From Luteimonas padinae (lineage in GTDB: Bacteria; Pseudomonadota; Gammaproteobacteria; Xanthomonadales; Xanthomonadaceae): a stretch of 64,000 bases of DNA. Shown one piece after another: positions 26,269 through 34,318 of this stretch; position 1 is the stretch's first letter; each line of letters begins with the position of its first letter. The notes under the pieces are model-generated. The model was given only the letters and a program-made list of their open reading frames with translations, did not search any database and was not told where the DNA came from. The translations under genes were made by a program, and so were the position numbers. Where the stretch lies: NCBI RefSeq assembly GCF_014652935.1, contig NZ_BMZT01000002.1:1-64000 (forward strand). The letters are read 5' to 3'.

Positions 26269-26991
26269 TCAGAAGCGTTCGCCGACGGGCAGGTAGCGCC
26301 ACTGGCCGGCCGGCATCTTGGCCAGCGCCACCTTGCCGATGCGCAGGCGCCGGATCGCCACCACGTCCAGGCCCACCTGCGCGCACATGTGGCGCAGCTG
26401 GCCGCCCTGCACGCCCTTGATCGCGAAGCGCAGGCGCACCTCGTTCTGCCAGCTGACCTTGCAGGGGGGCAGGGCGCGGCCGCCGTAGGACAGGCCGTGC
26501 TGCAGCCGGGCCAGCCCGTAGGGCGCGATCTCGCCGGCGACCTCGACCACGAATTCCTGTTCGATGTCGTCGCGGTCCTCGGTCAGCCGCCGCCACACCC
26601 GGCCGTCCTGGGTCAGCACGATCAGGCCGCTGGCTTCGGCGTCGAGCGGCATCAGCGGCGTCAGGCGCTGGAAGTGGCGCTGCAGCAGGCGCACGCCCGA
26701 GGGGTCGTCGTCCCAGCGGCTGTCGCGATCCACCAGGTCGAGCGCCGGGCGCGGCCCGCTGATCGCGTCATGGCCCGCGGGCTTGTGCAGCAGGATGGTG
26801 GCGGGCTCGATCGCCTGCTGACGGGCGGCCGGATCCAGCACGATGGTTTCGCCGGTGACCGGGTGCGCCGGGTTCTCGACCACTCGTCCGTCGACCGAGA
26901 CCCAGCCACCCTTGATGTACTGCTCGGCCTCGGTGCGCGAGCAGCCGGTGAGGGCGATGAGGCGTTTCGCCAGTCGTACCGGATCGGTCAT
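26269..26991 (-). CDS. RNA pseudouridine synthase, RsuA/RluF type
   Basis: A 240-residue protein. Residues ~5-60 form an S4 RNA-binding domain (RLAKRLIALTGCSRTEAEQY, then VSVDGRVV). The catalytic region contains LMPLDAEASGLIVLTQDG, corresponding to the RLD active-site motif with the Asp kept but the Arg replaced by Pro. GQLRHMCAQVGLDVVAIRRL near the end matches the RluF-type 'RQIRRM' block. It probably modifies 23S rRNA or tRNA. First gene of an operon with the TrmY-like enzyme. Confidence 0.85.
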   Translation of the reverse strand: MTDPVRLAKRLIALTGCSRTEAEQYIKGGWVSVDGRVVENPAHPVTGETIVLDPAARQQAIEPATILLHKPAGHDAISGPRPALDLVDRDSRWDDDPSGVRLLQRHFQRLTPLMPLDAEASGLIVLTQDGRVWRRLTEDRDDIEQEFVVEVAGEIAPYGLARLQHGLSYGGRALPPCKVSWQNEVRLRFAIKGVQGGQLRHMCAQVGLDVVAIRRLRIGKVALAKMPAGQWRYLPVGERF

Positions 26992-27050
26992 GGGCCAGCG
27001 GTGTCGGGAGGGACGGGCAGTGTATCCGCCGGCGGGGTGCGGGCTTTGGA

Positions 27051-27056
27051 TAGACT
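27051..27056 (+). promoter_or_regulatory. -10-like hexamer TAGACT, leaderless start
   Basis: TAGACT ends six bases before the ATG of the lipoate-ligase accessory gene, with no ribosome site between. The opposite strand carries the pseudouridine synthase gene, so this is a divergent promoter region. Confidence 0.4.
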
Positions 27057-27062
27057 GCGCGC

Positions 27063-27395
27063 ATGGACATCTCCCGCGACGCCGCGCACGGCGAGTACAA
27101 GATTCCCGGCGGCAAGCTGGTGGTGGTCGACCTGGCGGTGGCCGGCGGCCGGATCGCGGCCGTGCAGGTCAGCGGGGACTTCTTCCTCGAACCTGCCTCC
27201 GCGCTGGATTCGATCAATGCGGCCCTCGTCGGCCAGCCGGTCGATGCCGGCGAGGCCGCGCTGGCGGCCGCGGTCGCCGCGGCGCTGGATCCGGACGCGC
27301 AGCTGTACGGCATCACGCCCGAAGGCGTCGCGGTCGCGGTGCGTCGCGCGCTGGCCGCGCCCGGCGACGTCGCGGACGGCGAGGGCGGTGCATGA
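27063..27395 (+). CDS. Lipoate-protein ligase accessory domain (LplB-like)
   Basis: A 110-residue protein reading YKIPGGKLVVVDLAVAGGRI, VQVSGDFFLEP, AALVGQPVD and LYGITPEGVAVAVRRAL. This is the small domain that in E. coli LplA is fused at the C-terminus, and in Thermoplasma and some bacteria is a separate subunit. It is needed for the adenylation of lipoate. Its stop overlaps the start of the large subunit (ATGA), which supports joint function. Confidence 0.8.
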   Translation: MDISRDAAHGEYKIPGGKLVVVDLAVAGGRIAAVQVSGDFFLEPASALDSINAALVGQPVDAGEAALAAAVAAALDPDAQLYGITPEGVAVAVRRALAAPGDVADGEGGA

Positions 27396-28180
27396 ACACT
27401 CCCGTGCGCAGCGACTGGCGCGACCACGCCTGGCAGCTGGTGCATGCCGGGCCGCAGGCGCCCGCGCTGCACATGGCGCTGGACGACGTGATGCTCGACG
27501 ACGTGGCCGCGGGCCTGCGGCCGCCGACGCTGCGGGTGTGGGAATGGGCCGGCCCGGCGGTGGTGATGGGCCGCTTCCAGTCGCTGCGCAACGAGGTCGA
27601 CGCCGCGGCCGCGGCGCGCCACGGCATCGAAGTGGTGCGCCGGATCAGCGGCGGCGGCGCGATGTTCATCGAGCCGGGCAACACCATCACCTATTCGATC
27701 GTGGCCCCGGAATCGCTGGTGGCGGGCATGTCCTTCGAAGAGGCCTATGCCCACATGGACGCGTGGGTGATCGAGGCGCTGGCCGGCCTGGGCATCGAGG
27801 CCTGGTACCAGCCGCTCAACGACATCGCCTCGCCGGCCGGCAAGATCGCCGGCGCCGCGCAGACCCGGCGTCGCGGCGCGGTGCTGCACCACGTCACCAT
27901 GGCCTACGACATCGATGCGGCGAAGATGCTGGACGTGCTGCGCATCGGCCGCGAGAAGCTGTCCGACAAGGGCACCACCAGCGCCGCGAAGCGCGTCGAT
28001 CCGCTGCGCAGCCAGACCGGGCTGCCACGCGCGGAGGTGATCGAGCGCATGGTCGAGACGTTCCGGCGCCGTCACGGCGGGCTGGTGCATGGGCGCCTGC
28101 ACGCGGACGAGCTGGGGCGCGCGCAGGCGCTGGCGCGCGAACGCTTCTCCACGCCCGGGTGGACCGCGCTGCTGCCGTAA
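27392..28180 (+). CDS. lplA: Lipoate-protein ligase, catalytic subunit
   Basis: A 262-residue biotin/lipoate ligase-fold protein: MALDDVMLDDVAAG, LRVWEWAGPAVVMGRFQSLR, VVRRISGGGAMFIEPGN (the RRxSGGG lipoyl-AMP loop), and SPAGKIAGAAQTRRRGAVLH with the catalytic Lys. It attaches free lipoate to dehydrogenase E2 subunits and GcvH in the cytoplasm. The E. coli-type C-terminal domain is absent and is supplied by the preceding gene, so the pair is a bipartite ligase. Confidence 0.9.
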   Translation: MNTPVRSDWRDHAWQLVHAGPQAPALHMALDDVMLDDVAAGLRPPTLRVWEWAGPAVVMGRFQSLRNEVDAAAAARHGIEVVRRISGGGAMFIEPGNTITYSIVAPESLVAGMSFEEAYAHMDAWVIEALAGLGIEAWYQPLNDIASPAGKIAGAAQTRRRGAVLHHVTMAYDIDAAKMLDVLRIGREKLSDKGTTSAAKRVDPLRSQTGLPRAEVIERMVETFRRRHGGLVHGRLHADELGRAQALARERFSTPGWTALLP

Positions 28181-28279
28181 TGCGCGCGCGTGCCGTGCGG
28201 GCAGGCTGGCGACGGCCGCTAACCGGGAGTTCACGGCGGCGGCCGCATATGGGCATGACGACCGACCTGGAGCATGCCC

Positions 28280-29002
28280 ATGACCCGCACCCTTCGCAGC
28301 ACCGCCATCACGCTGGCCGCCGGCACGCTGCTGCTGGCCGGCTGCGCCAGCACCGGTGGCTATGGCGCACCGGGTGGCTACGGCTACCCGGACCAGCGCT
28401 ATCCCGATCGCGGCTACCCGGACCAGGGCTACCCCGTGCCGGGCGGTCCGTCGCCATATGCCAGCCGCGTGCAGGGCACGGTCGACCGCATCGACACCGG
28501 CCGCGACCGCATCCTGCTCATGGTCGACGACCCGCGCAGCGGCCGCGGGCTGCAGCGCGAAGTGCGATACGACCAGCGCACGCGCCTCTTCTACCAGGGC
28601 CGCGAGAGCGCGGTGGAAGGGCTGGAGCGCGGCGACGTGGTGAGCATCGACATGGTCGAGTCGGGACGCGAGTGGTGGGCGCGTTCGATCGACGTGGTGC
28701 GCAACGTGCGCGACGGAGGCTACGGCGGCGGCTACGACCCGGGCTACGGCACCGGCGACACCCTGCGCGGCTCGGTCTCGCATGTGGACGCGCGCGCGCG
28801 GCTGATCCGGCTGGACGGTGCGGGCCATGGCGGCCGCGTGCACCTGGCCTACGACGACCGGACCACGGTCGAGTACCAGGGCCGGCGCTACCGGCCGGAG
28901 GACCTCGAGCGCGGCGACCTGGTGCGCGTGCAGGCGCGTCGACTCGGCCGCGACCAGTGGCTGGCGGAGCGCATCCTCGTCGAGCGTTCGGTCGGGTACT
29001 AG
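28280..29002 (+). CDS. Lipoprotein with two OB-like repeats
   Basis: The second of two close ATGs is chosen because it lies a good distance from CTGGAG. It gives 240 residues starting MTRTLRSTAITLAAGTLLLA with lipobox LLAGC. A Gly/Tyr/Pro/Asp repeat region (GYPDQxYPDxGYPDQGYP) leads to two similar ~80-residue beta units, VQGTVDRIDTGRDRILLMVD...LFYQGRESAVEGLERGDVV and LRGSVSHVDARARLIRLDG...VEYQGRRYRPEDLERGDLV. These resemble DUF5666-type small barrels. Envelope-anchored; role unknown. Confidence 0.75.
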   Translation: MTRTLRSTAITLAAGTLLLAGCASTGGYGAPGGYGYPDQRYPDRGYPDQGYPVPGGPSPYASRVQGTVDRIDTGRDRILLMVDDPRSGRGLQREVRYDQRTRLFYQGRESAVEGLERGDVVSIDMVESGREWWARSIDVVRNVRDGGYGGGYDPGYGTGDTLRGSVSHVDARARLIRLDGAGHGGRVHLAYDDRTTVEYQGRRYRPEDLERGDLVRVQARRLGRDQWLAERILVERSVGY

Positions 29003-29024
29003 GCATCGCGGCCAGGCTGCGCGG

Positions 29025-29936
29025 ATGAGCACGCGCCCCACCCGCGAGGGCATTCCCGCCAGCCGCCTGCAGCTTCCGCAGGGGCCGTGGGCCACCGTGT
29101 TCGAAGCGCTGTGCGCGCACTTCCCGCAGGTGTCGCCGGACGCTTGGCGCGACCGCTTCGAGCGTGGCCGAGTGCTGGATGCCGAAGGCCGCGAGCTGTC
29201 CGCCTCGGCCGCCTGCAGGCCGGGCGCGGAGGTGCACTACTTCCGCGAGGTCGCCGACGAGGCTCCCATCCCCTTCGTCGAAACCATCGTGCATGCCGAT
29301 ACGCACCTGGTGGTCGTCGACAAGCCGCACTTCCTCCCGGTCGCGCCCACCGGTGCCTGGGTGCGGGAGACGCTCCTGACCAGGCTGGTGCACCGGCTGG
29401 GCAACCCGGCGCTGGTGCCGCTGCACCGCATCGACCGCGAAACGGCCGGGCTGGTCATGTTTTCCGCCGATCCGGCCAGCCGCGGGCGCTACCAGGCGCT
29501 GTTCCGCGAGCGCCGGATCCGCAAGCGCTACCTCGCGCTGGCGCCGCCGCTGCCCGGCCTGGAATTTCCGCACGTGCGCCGCAGCCGGCTGGAACGCGGC
29601 GAGCCGTTCTTCAGGATGCGCGAGGTGCCCGGCGAGGCCGACAGCGAGAGCGTGGTCGAGGTGCTCGAGCGCGGCGACGGGGCCTGGCGCTACCGCCTGG
29701 AACCGGTGACCGGCCGCAAGCACCAGCTGCGCGTGCACATGGCAGCGCTGGGTGCGCCGATCCTCGGCGACCGCACCTATCCCGCGCTGCGGGAACGCGC
29801 CGCCGACGACTACGCCCATCCGCTGCAGCTGCTGGCGCACGCGCTGGACTTCGAGGATCCGCTGACCGGCGTCCCGCGCAGCTTCGTGGCGGCGCCGGGG
29901 CCGTGCGCGCTGCGACGTGCAGCGTCGGCGGCTTGA
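29025..29936 (+). CDS. RluA family pseudouridine synthase
   Basis: A 303-residue protein with LVVVDKPHFLPVAPTG, LVPLHRIDRETAGLVMFSAD (catalytic Asp in the HRIDxETxG motif), RRIRKRYLAL and VTGRKHQLRVHMAALGAP, the standard RluA order. There is an N-terminal ~90-residue extension with an S4-like PDAWRDRFERGRVLDAEG segment. It converts uridine to pseudouridine in rRNA or tRNA; the exact site is not predictable. Cytoplasmic. It begins 23 bases after the lipoprotein gene. Confidence 0.88.
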   Translation: MSTRPTREGIPASRLQLPQGPWATVFEALCAHFPQVSPDAWRDRFERGRVLDAEGRELSASAACRPGAEVHYFREVADEAPIPFVETIVHADTHLVVVDKPHFLPVAPTGAWVRETLLTRLVHRLGNPALVPLHRIDRETAGLVMFSADPASRGRYQALFRERRIRKRYLALAPPLPGLEFPHVRRSRLERGEPFFRMREVPGEADSESVVEVLERGDGAWRYRLEPVTGRKHQLRVHMAALGAPILGDRTYPALRERAADDYAHPLQLLAHALDFEDPLTGVPRSFVAAPGPCALRRAASAA

Positions 29937-30088
29937 TCGAGGGCCTGCGGCCGAGGCGCTTGGGGAAATCGGAGTCTGGGACGGCAGCGGTCCAGCGAAG
30001 TGCGCACATGATCGGGCAATTGCCGCGTCCACGCCGGGCCATCCCCGGCCACGCTAAGCTCCGGCGTCACGCCACGACTGGATTCCCC

Positions 30089-30469
30089 ATGTTCCGCACC
30101 CCGCTGCCGTGCCGGCTCCCGTTTGCCCTCGCCGCCACGCTGCTGGTCGCATCATGTGCCATCACCGCGCCGGCTCCGGCGGCCGGGCCGACCCGCATCC
30201 AAGGCACGATCGCCTCCATCGACCTGCAGCCCTGGACCTACGACGGCCATGCCGTGGTCGAAGTCGATGCCGATGGCGGTGGTCGCGTGCCGGTCGCGCT
30301 GCCCGCGCGCTGGAATCTTTGCAGGGCCGCGGCCGTGGAAGTCGAGGCGCTTGCCGTGGGCATGCGCGTGGACGTCGTGGGCGAGGCGTCCGGGGAGGGC
30401 GAAGTGGTGGTCTGCACTGATCCAGCGCACCGGCTGACGCCTGCAGCAGGCGTGGGATCCAAGCGGTGA
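30089..30469 (+). CDS. Small lipoprotein
   Basis: A 126-residue protein, MFRTPLPCRLPFALAATLLVA followed by SC: a lipobox-type signal. The mature part has a single beta-barrel-like unit (IQGTIASIDLQPWTYDGHAV, then VGMRVDVVGEASG) similar in style to the OB units in the lipoprotein at 28.3 kb. TAAGCT about 28 bases upstream may be a -10. Function unknown. Confidence 0.6.
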   Translation: MFRTPLPCRLPFALAATLLVASCAITAPAPAAGPTRIQGTIASIDLQPWTYDGHAVVEVDADGGGRVPVALPARWNLCRAAAVEVEALAVGMRVDVVGEASGEGEVVVCTDPAHRLTPAAGVGSKR

Positions 30470-30555
30470 ACCGGCGCTGATGCCGCGCAGTGCCGCCGCT
30501 GTGCGGCGAAGGTACTCACGCGCCAGTCGCGCGTCGCCCGCTAGCGTGCGTGGCC

Positions 30556-31263
30556 ATGAAGACCGTTTCCGATCCGCGCCGGGCGCACCCGCGCAGCGGC
30601 GCCCTGACCCGCACCTTCCTCGCCCACGTCGACGCCCCGGACTTCCCCTGCGTGGGGTCGAAGGCGGCCCTCGCGCGTGATGCCATCGAGACCCTCGAAC
30701 TCGGTCGTCTCGGCGATCGCCGCAACGACGCCGGACTGCTCGATGCGCTGGCTGCGTTCGGCGCCGGGCTCGACGCCGGCGATGGCGACGACTCCACGGT
30801 GCGCTCGTTCGTCGCGCTGTTCGACGGCCCCGTCGACACCGGTGAACAGCGCTTCGAAGCGCTGCTCTGGTCGCAGCTGCAGCGGCTGCACGAGCTGGAC
30901 GCAGGCCGGGGGAGCCGCTGGGCGCCGGACGTCAGTGCCGATCCGGCCGACCCGCGCTTCAGCCTGAGCCTCGCCGGGCATCCATTCTTCGTGATCGGGC
31001 TGCATGCGGGAGCGTCGCGCACGGCGCGCCGCCTGCCGTCGCCGGCGCTGGTCTTCAACTCCCATCGCCAGTTCGACCGCCTTCGCGCCGACGGCCGCTA
31101 CGCGAAGATGCAGGCGGCCACGCGCGAGCGTGACATCGCCCTGCAGGGGTCGATCAATCCCAACCTGGCCGACCATGGCGAAGCCTCGGAGGCCCGGCAG
31201 TACAGCGGGCGCGCCGTCGACGCCGACTGGATCTGCCCGTTCCGGCCGAGGGCGCGGCGTTGA
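30556..31263 (+). CDS. YqcI/YcgG family protein (GntA-like heme protein)
   Basis: A 235-residue protein with FPCVGSKAAL near residue 30 and ALLWSQLQRLHELD, SLAGHPFFVIGLHAGASRTA and PALVFNSHRQFDRLRADGRY, the conserved blocks of the YqcI/YcgG family. One member, GntA of guanitoxin biosynthesis, is a heme-dependent arginine-type N-hydroxylase; function in other members is open. The conserved Cys of FPCVG may take part in heme binding. Its stop overlaps the TTG start of the next gene. TAGCGT lies eight bases before the ATG. Confidence 0.8.
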   Translation: MKTVSDPRRAHPRSGALTRTFLAHVDAPDFPCVGSKAALARDAIETLELGRLGDRRNDAGLLDALAAFGAGLDAGDGDDSTVRSFVALFDGPVDTGEQRFEALLWSQLQRLHELDAGRGSRWAPDVSADPADPRFSLSLAGHPFFVIGLHAGASRTARRLPSPALVFNSHRQFDRLRADGRYAKMQAATRERDIALQGSINPNLADHGEASEARQYSGRAVDADWICPFRPRARR

Positions 31264-31883
31264 CCCGCGCGGCGGACGCGGTGCCCGTGGAGCGTATCCC
31301 GCCCTGTTCCGGCCGCGCGATCGAACTCGACGCCGGCGATGAGCTGGTCGTGATCGATCCGATGGGCCAGCAGGTCAGCGACCTGACGGCCTTCGCGCGT
31401 GACGACCTCGACGAGTACCTCTCGTCGGGGCGCTCGATCGATTACGCCGCCAAGCTGTGGCTGAGCACCGGCGACGTGCTGTACTCCAATCGCAGTCGGC
31501 CGATGTTCACCATCGCCGAAGACACCTGCGGACGCCACGACTTCACCCTGACGCCGTGCTCGAAGGAGATGTTCGAAAAGCTCTACGACGAACGGCCTGG
31601 CCGTCCGGGCTGCGAGGGCAACCTCGCGACGGCACTGGCGCCATGGGGTATCGGACGCGACCGGGTGCCAGTGGCCTTCAACATCTTCATGCACGTCGCC
31701 ATGGACCCCGCCACCGGCGCCGTTGCCGTGCTTCCACCGCTCAGCCGCGCCGGCGACCATGTCCGCCTGCGCGCGGAAATGCCGCTGGTGGTGGCGATGA
31801 CGGCCTGTTCGGCGGGCCAGTCGAACAATTTCAGCTACAAGCCGATCGACTTCCGGGTGGAGCGCGCCGTCGCGCGCGCCTGA
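31260..31883 (+). CDS. DUF1989 urea carboxylase-associated family protein
   Basis: A 207-residue protein with a TTG start that overlaps the previous stop (TTGA). Family marks: LDAGDELVVIDPMGQQVSDL, SIDYAAKLWLSTGDVLYSNR, RHDFTLTPCSKEMFE, FNIFMHVAMDP and DHVRLRAEMPLVVAMTAC. DUF1989 proteins often accompany urea carboxylase or guanidine metabolism enzymes and have a beta-barrel fold with a conserved metal-like site. Coupling with a GntA-like protein suggests both act on a guanidine- or amidine-type substrate. No urea carboxylase or transporter is nearby. Confidence 0.8.
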   Translation: MTRAADAVPVERIPPCSGRAIELDAGDELVVIDPMGQQVSDLTAFARDDLDEYLSSGRSIDYAAKLWLSTGDVLYSNRSRPMFTIAEDTCGRHDFTLTPCSKEMFEKLYDERPGRPGCEGNLATALAPWGIGRDRVPVAFNIFMHVAMDPATGAVAVLPPLSRAGDHVRLRAEMPLVVAMTACSAGQSNNFSYKPIDFRVERAVARA

Positions 31884-31925
31884 CCGGCGACCGCGGCCTC
31901 CGTCGCGGTCGCGCACTGCGTGGCT

Positions 31926-32669
31926 TCAGCTCCCGTCGTACAGCCGCTGGCAGGTGTCGCACCAGAACGCGCGGCGCCTGGCCTGGCCGAGGTGCTTGCG
32001 ATACGACAGGCGGGTGCCGTCGCGCGGGCAGGTCGTCTTCGCATGAACCTGGCAGTGCTTTTTCAGCTCGAACGCCTGCTTCCAGCGGTAGAAGTCGAAG
32101 CTGTATTCGCGCGCCTGGGTGACCAGCTCACCCAGCTTGCGGGGCGGCAGCGCGCCCACCGGGCTTTCCGGGTGCACGCGGATGCGATGCAGTACCTCGT
32201 TCTTGATGATGTTGCCGACGCCGGCGAACACGTCCTGGTCGAGCAGCGTGTCGGCGGCGATCACCCCGGGCTCGGCGCGCAGCTTGCGACGCGCGGCGGC
32301 GGCGTCCCATGCGTCGGCCATGACGTCGGCGCTCCAGTCGTAGTGGGCGTCGAGGTCGCCCTCGAGGAAGCGCACCGAACAGGCATAGAAGTTCAGCGTC
32401 TCGCCCTTGCTGAAGCCGAGCGACAGCCGTGGCGGACGCTCGCGTTCTTCATCGATGCGCCAGCTGCCGAACAGCAGGAAGTGGATGCGCAGGCCGAAGC
32501 CGTCGAACTGCAGCAGGAAATGCTTTCCCCAGCTGCACACGGCCAGGACCTTGCGCCCCTGCATGCGCGCGATGTCCTGCGTACTGTTGCCCGAGACCCG
32601 CAGGACCTTGCGACCTGCGAACTTCGCCGCGGCCTCGCGGAGGATGACGATGGAAGGGCCTTCGGGCAT
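31926..32669 (-). CDS. Fpg/Nei family DNA glycosylase (endonuclease VIII-like)
   Basis: A 247-residue protein starting MPEGPSIVILREAAAKFAGR. After Met removal, Pro2 and Glu3 are the catalytic pair. LLDQDVFAGVGNIIKNEVLH is the helix-two-turn-helix motif and CPRDGTRLSYRKHLGQARRR followed by FWCDTCQRLY is the C-terminal zinc finger. It resembles the subgroup named endonuclease VIII-like rather than MutM. It excises oxidised bases and cleaves the abasic site. It converges with the DUF1989 gene. Confidence 0.88.
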   Translation of the reverse strand: MPEGPSIVILREAAAKFAGRKVLRVSGNSTQDIARMQGRKVLAVCSWGKHFLLQFDGFGLRIHFLLFGSWRIDEERERPPRLSLGFSKGETLNFYACSVRFLEGDLDAHYDWSADVMADAWDAAAARRKLRAEPGVIAADTLLDQDVFAGVGNIIKNEVLHRIRVHPESPVGALPPRKLGELVTQAREYSFDFYRWKQAFELKKHCQVHAKTTCPRDGTRLSYRKHLGQARRRAFWCDTCQRLYDGS

Positions 32670-32850
32670 GTCCGCAGTATCGGCGTGGCCGATGAGGCAT
32701 GCGTCAACGCGAGCCGTGTGAAGGTGCGCGAGCGTCCTTGCGGGGACTGTTCATCGTCGTCGCGGCGCGGATAACGGCGGCTTCACGCCTCACGAATCCA
32801 CCGGCTGGTGTTCTGGTTGTCCCCACCGCAACAAGTCCCAGGAGACCTCC

Positions 32851-33414
32851 ATGCTCGGACGACTCATCAAGCTCGGCGTCGTCGCCGGTGCCGGTTACGC
32901 CGCCTGGAAGGCGCTTTCGAAACAGCCGCCGAAGCAGTCCTTCTTCCAGCAGGCGCTGCAGTCGGGCATCGCCGACGTCGCCGCGGCGCAGTCGGCCCAG
33001 CTGCGCGCGGCCTCGGCGGACGTGCGCGCGTTCGCGCAGCAGCTGGAGCACGACCACGGCGGGCATAACCGCGACCTTGCCGACGCGTCGGGCCTGGGCC
33101 TGCCCGAACCGGACGACCGCCAGCTTGCTGACCTGCACGCGATCGACCTGCTGCAGGGCGAGGCCTATGACCGCGCCTGGCTGAAGTACATGTCGAAGTG
33201 CCATCGCAGGACCATCCGCCTGTACGAGCGCGAGGTCGAACAGGGTGGCGCGGGCGGACCACTGGCCGAGGAAGTGCTGCCCAGGCTTCGGGCCCACGCC
33301 GAGCGTATTGGCCAGCTGCAGGCGCCGGCGGCGGGGGACGACGCCGATGCGGTCGTCGCGTCTGCTGAGCCGACGGAAGCGGCCGGCCACGACGGGCCGC
33401 GCGCGGTGATGTAA
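32851..33414 (+). CDS. DUF4142-like protein with membrane segment
   Basis: A 187-residue protein with a good ribosome site (AGGAGACCTCC before ATG). Residues 5-21 (LIKLGVVAGAGYAAWKAL) are a short hydrophobic segment. SFFQQALQSGIADVAAAQSA and LLQGEAYDRAWLKYMSKCHR then fit the DUF4142 (ferritin-like four-helix) pattern, including the H(R)xTIRLYEREV helix. The C-terminal 35 residues are low-complexity and acidic. It is probably a periplasmic or membrane-associated helical protein, function unknown. Confidence 0.65.
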   Translation: MLGRLIKLGVVAGAGYAAWKALSKQPPKQSFFQQALQSGIADVAAAQSAQLRAASADVRAFAQQLEHDHGGHNRDLADASGLGLPEPDDRQLADLHAIDLLQGEAYDRAWLKYMSKCHRRTIRLYEREVEQGGAGGPLAEEVLPRLRAHAERIGQLQAPAAGDDADAVVASAEPTEAAGHDGPRAVM

Positions 33415-33419
33415 CGGCT

Positions 33420-33746
33420 GCGGCGGCATCGGAGGACGGCTTCGAGGTCGCGGAGGTGGACTACGGCAGCATCGGCGTCAACGCCCGCTTCAACTTCGGA
33501 CGCAGCAGCCCGGTCTACGCCCTGGTGCGCGCCGGATACTGGAGCGCCGAGGAGAAGGGCGACTACGGCATGGACGTCGACGGCGGCTACTTCGGGCTCG
33601 GCCTGGGCGTCGACATCAACCGCCACGTCAACCTCGGCCTGACCTACACGAACTACGTGTACTTCGACAGCTACTACTGGGGCGATGGGTACTACGAGGT
33701 CAACCGTGCCGACACCCTGATGTTCGGCGCCGAAGTCCGGTTCTGA
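33420..33746 (+). pseudogene. 3' fragment of an outer-membrane beta-barrel gene
   Basis: The frame reads EVDYGSIGVNARFNFG, VYALVRAGYWSAEEKG, YFGLGLGVDINRHVNLGLTY and ends FGAEVRF. Alternating hydrophobic strands and the terminal Phe fit outer-membrane barrel proteins. No signal peptide or start is present: the sequence begins a few bases after the preceding stop. It is the 3' end of a truncated gene. A GTG within it could start a 96-residue product, but that would lack export. Confidence 0.55.
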
Positions 33747-33803
33747 GGGGGGCGGCGGGCCTGGTGACGGGCCCGCCGCGCGGCGGGGCCGCGCCCGCCT
33801 CGA

Positions 33804-34258
33804 TCAGGCCGCGGTCAACCGGGCCAGGAACACCAGCATCGTCGCCACCAGCGCCGCCGAGGCGATGCCCTCGACGCTGCTGGTGTCGACCGCCGTCGTC
33901 CACGTGCAGGCCCACCGCGCCGATGAAGAAGGTGAGCACGCTGAGGACCACGAACATGCGCAGCGGCGCGATGTGCCGCGCGCGGTGGCCGGCGAGCTAG
34001 TTGATCGCCACCTCGCCCGGCGACCACAGGTCGCGCAGAGTGCGGAACACGCGCCCGTCGAGATGCCAGAAGGCCTCGCAGAACTCCTCGACCGCGTGGC
34101 CGAGGGGCCGGATCGGGTTGTGCACGGATTGCCCGCAGGCGTGGCAGAACTCGGCATGCAGGGGGGGAGCAGTTCTCGCAGTGGGCGGGTGAGTCGTGGG
34201 CGCCGGTATCGACGGCTGTCTGCTCACGCTGGATGGTTCCCCGGTTCGCGGCCGCCAA
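33804..34258 (-). pseudogene. DUF3667 membrane protein gene, multiply disrupted
   Basis: The N-terminal zinc-ribbon motif is split: HCENCSPP is in one frame, and EFCHACGQSVHNP in the next after a run of seven G/C pairs at 34161-34167. The conserved FWHLDGRVFRTLRDLWSPG segment then meets an in-frame TAG at 33997-33999 where the family has Tyr (VAINY). After the stop the frame continues as LAGHRARHIAPLRMFVVLSV and then shifts again. The gene cannot yield a normal DUF3667 protein. Confidence 0.7.
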
Positions 34259-34318
34259 GGTTACGGGCGGCCGGGCTCGGGCACCAGTGCGCGCTGCCTG
34301 CAGCGGGCCCTGTCTTCG

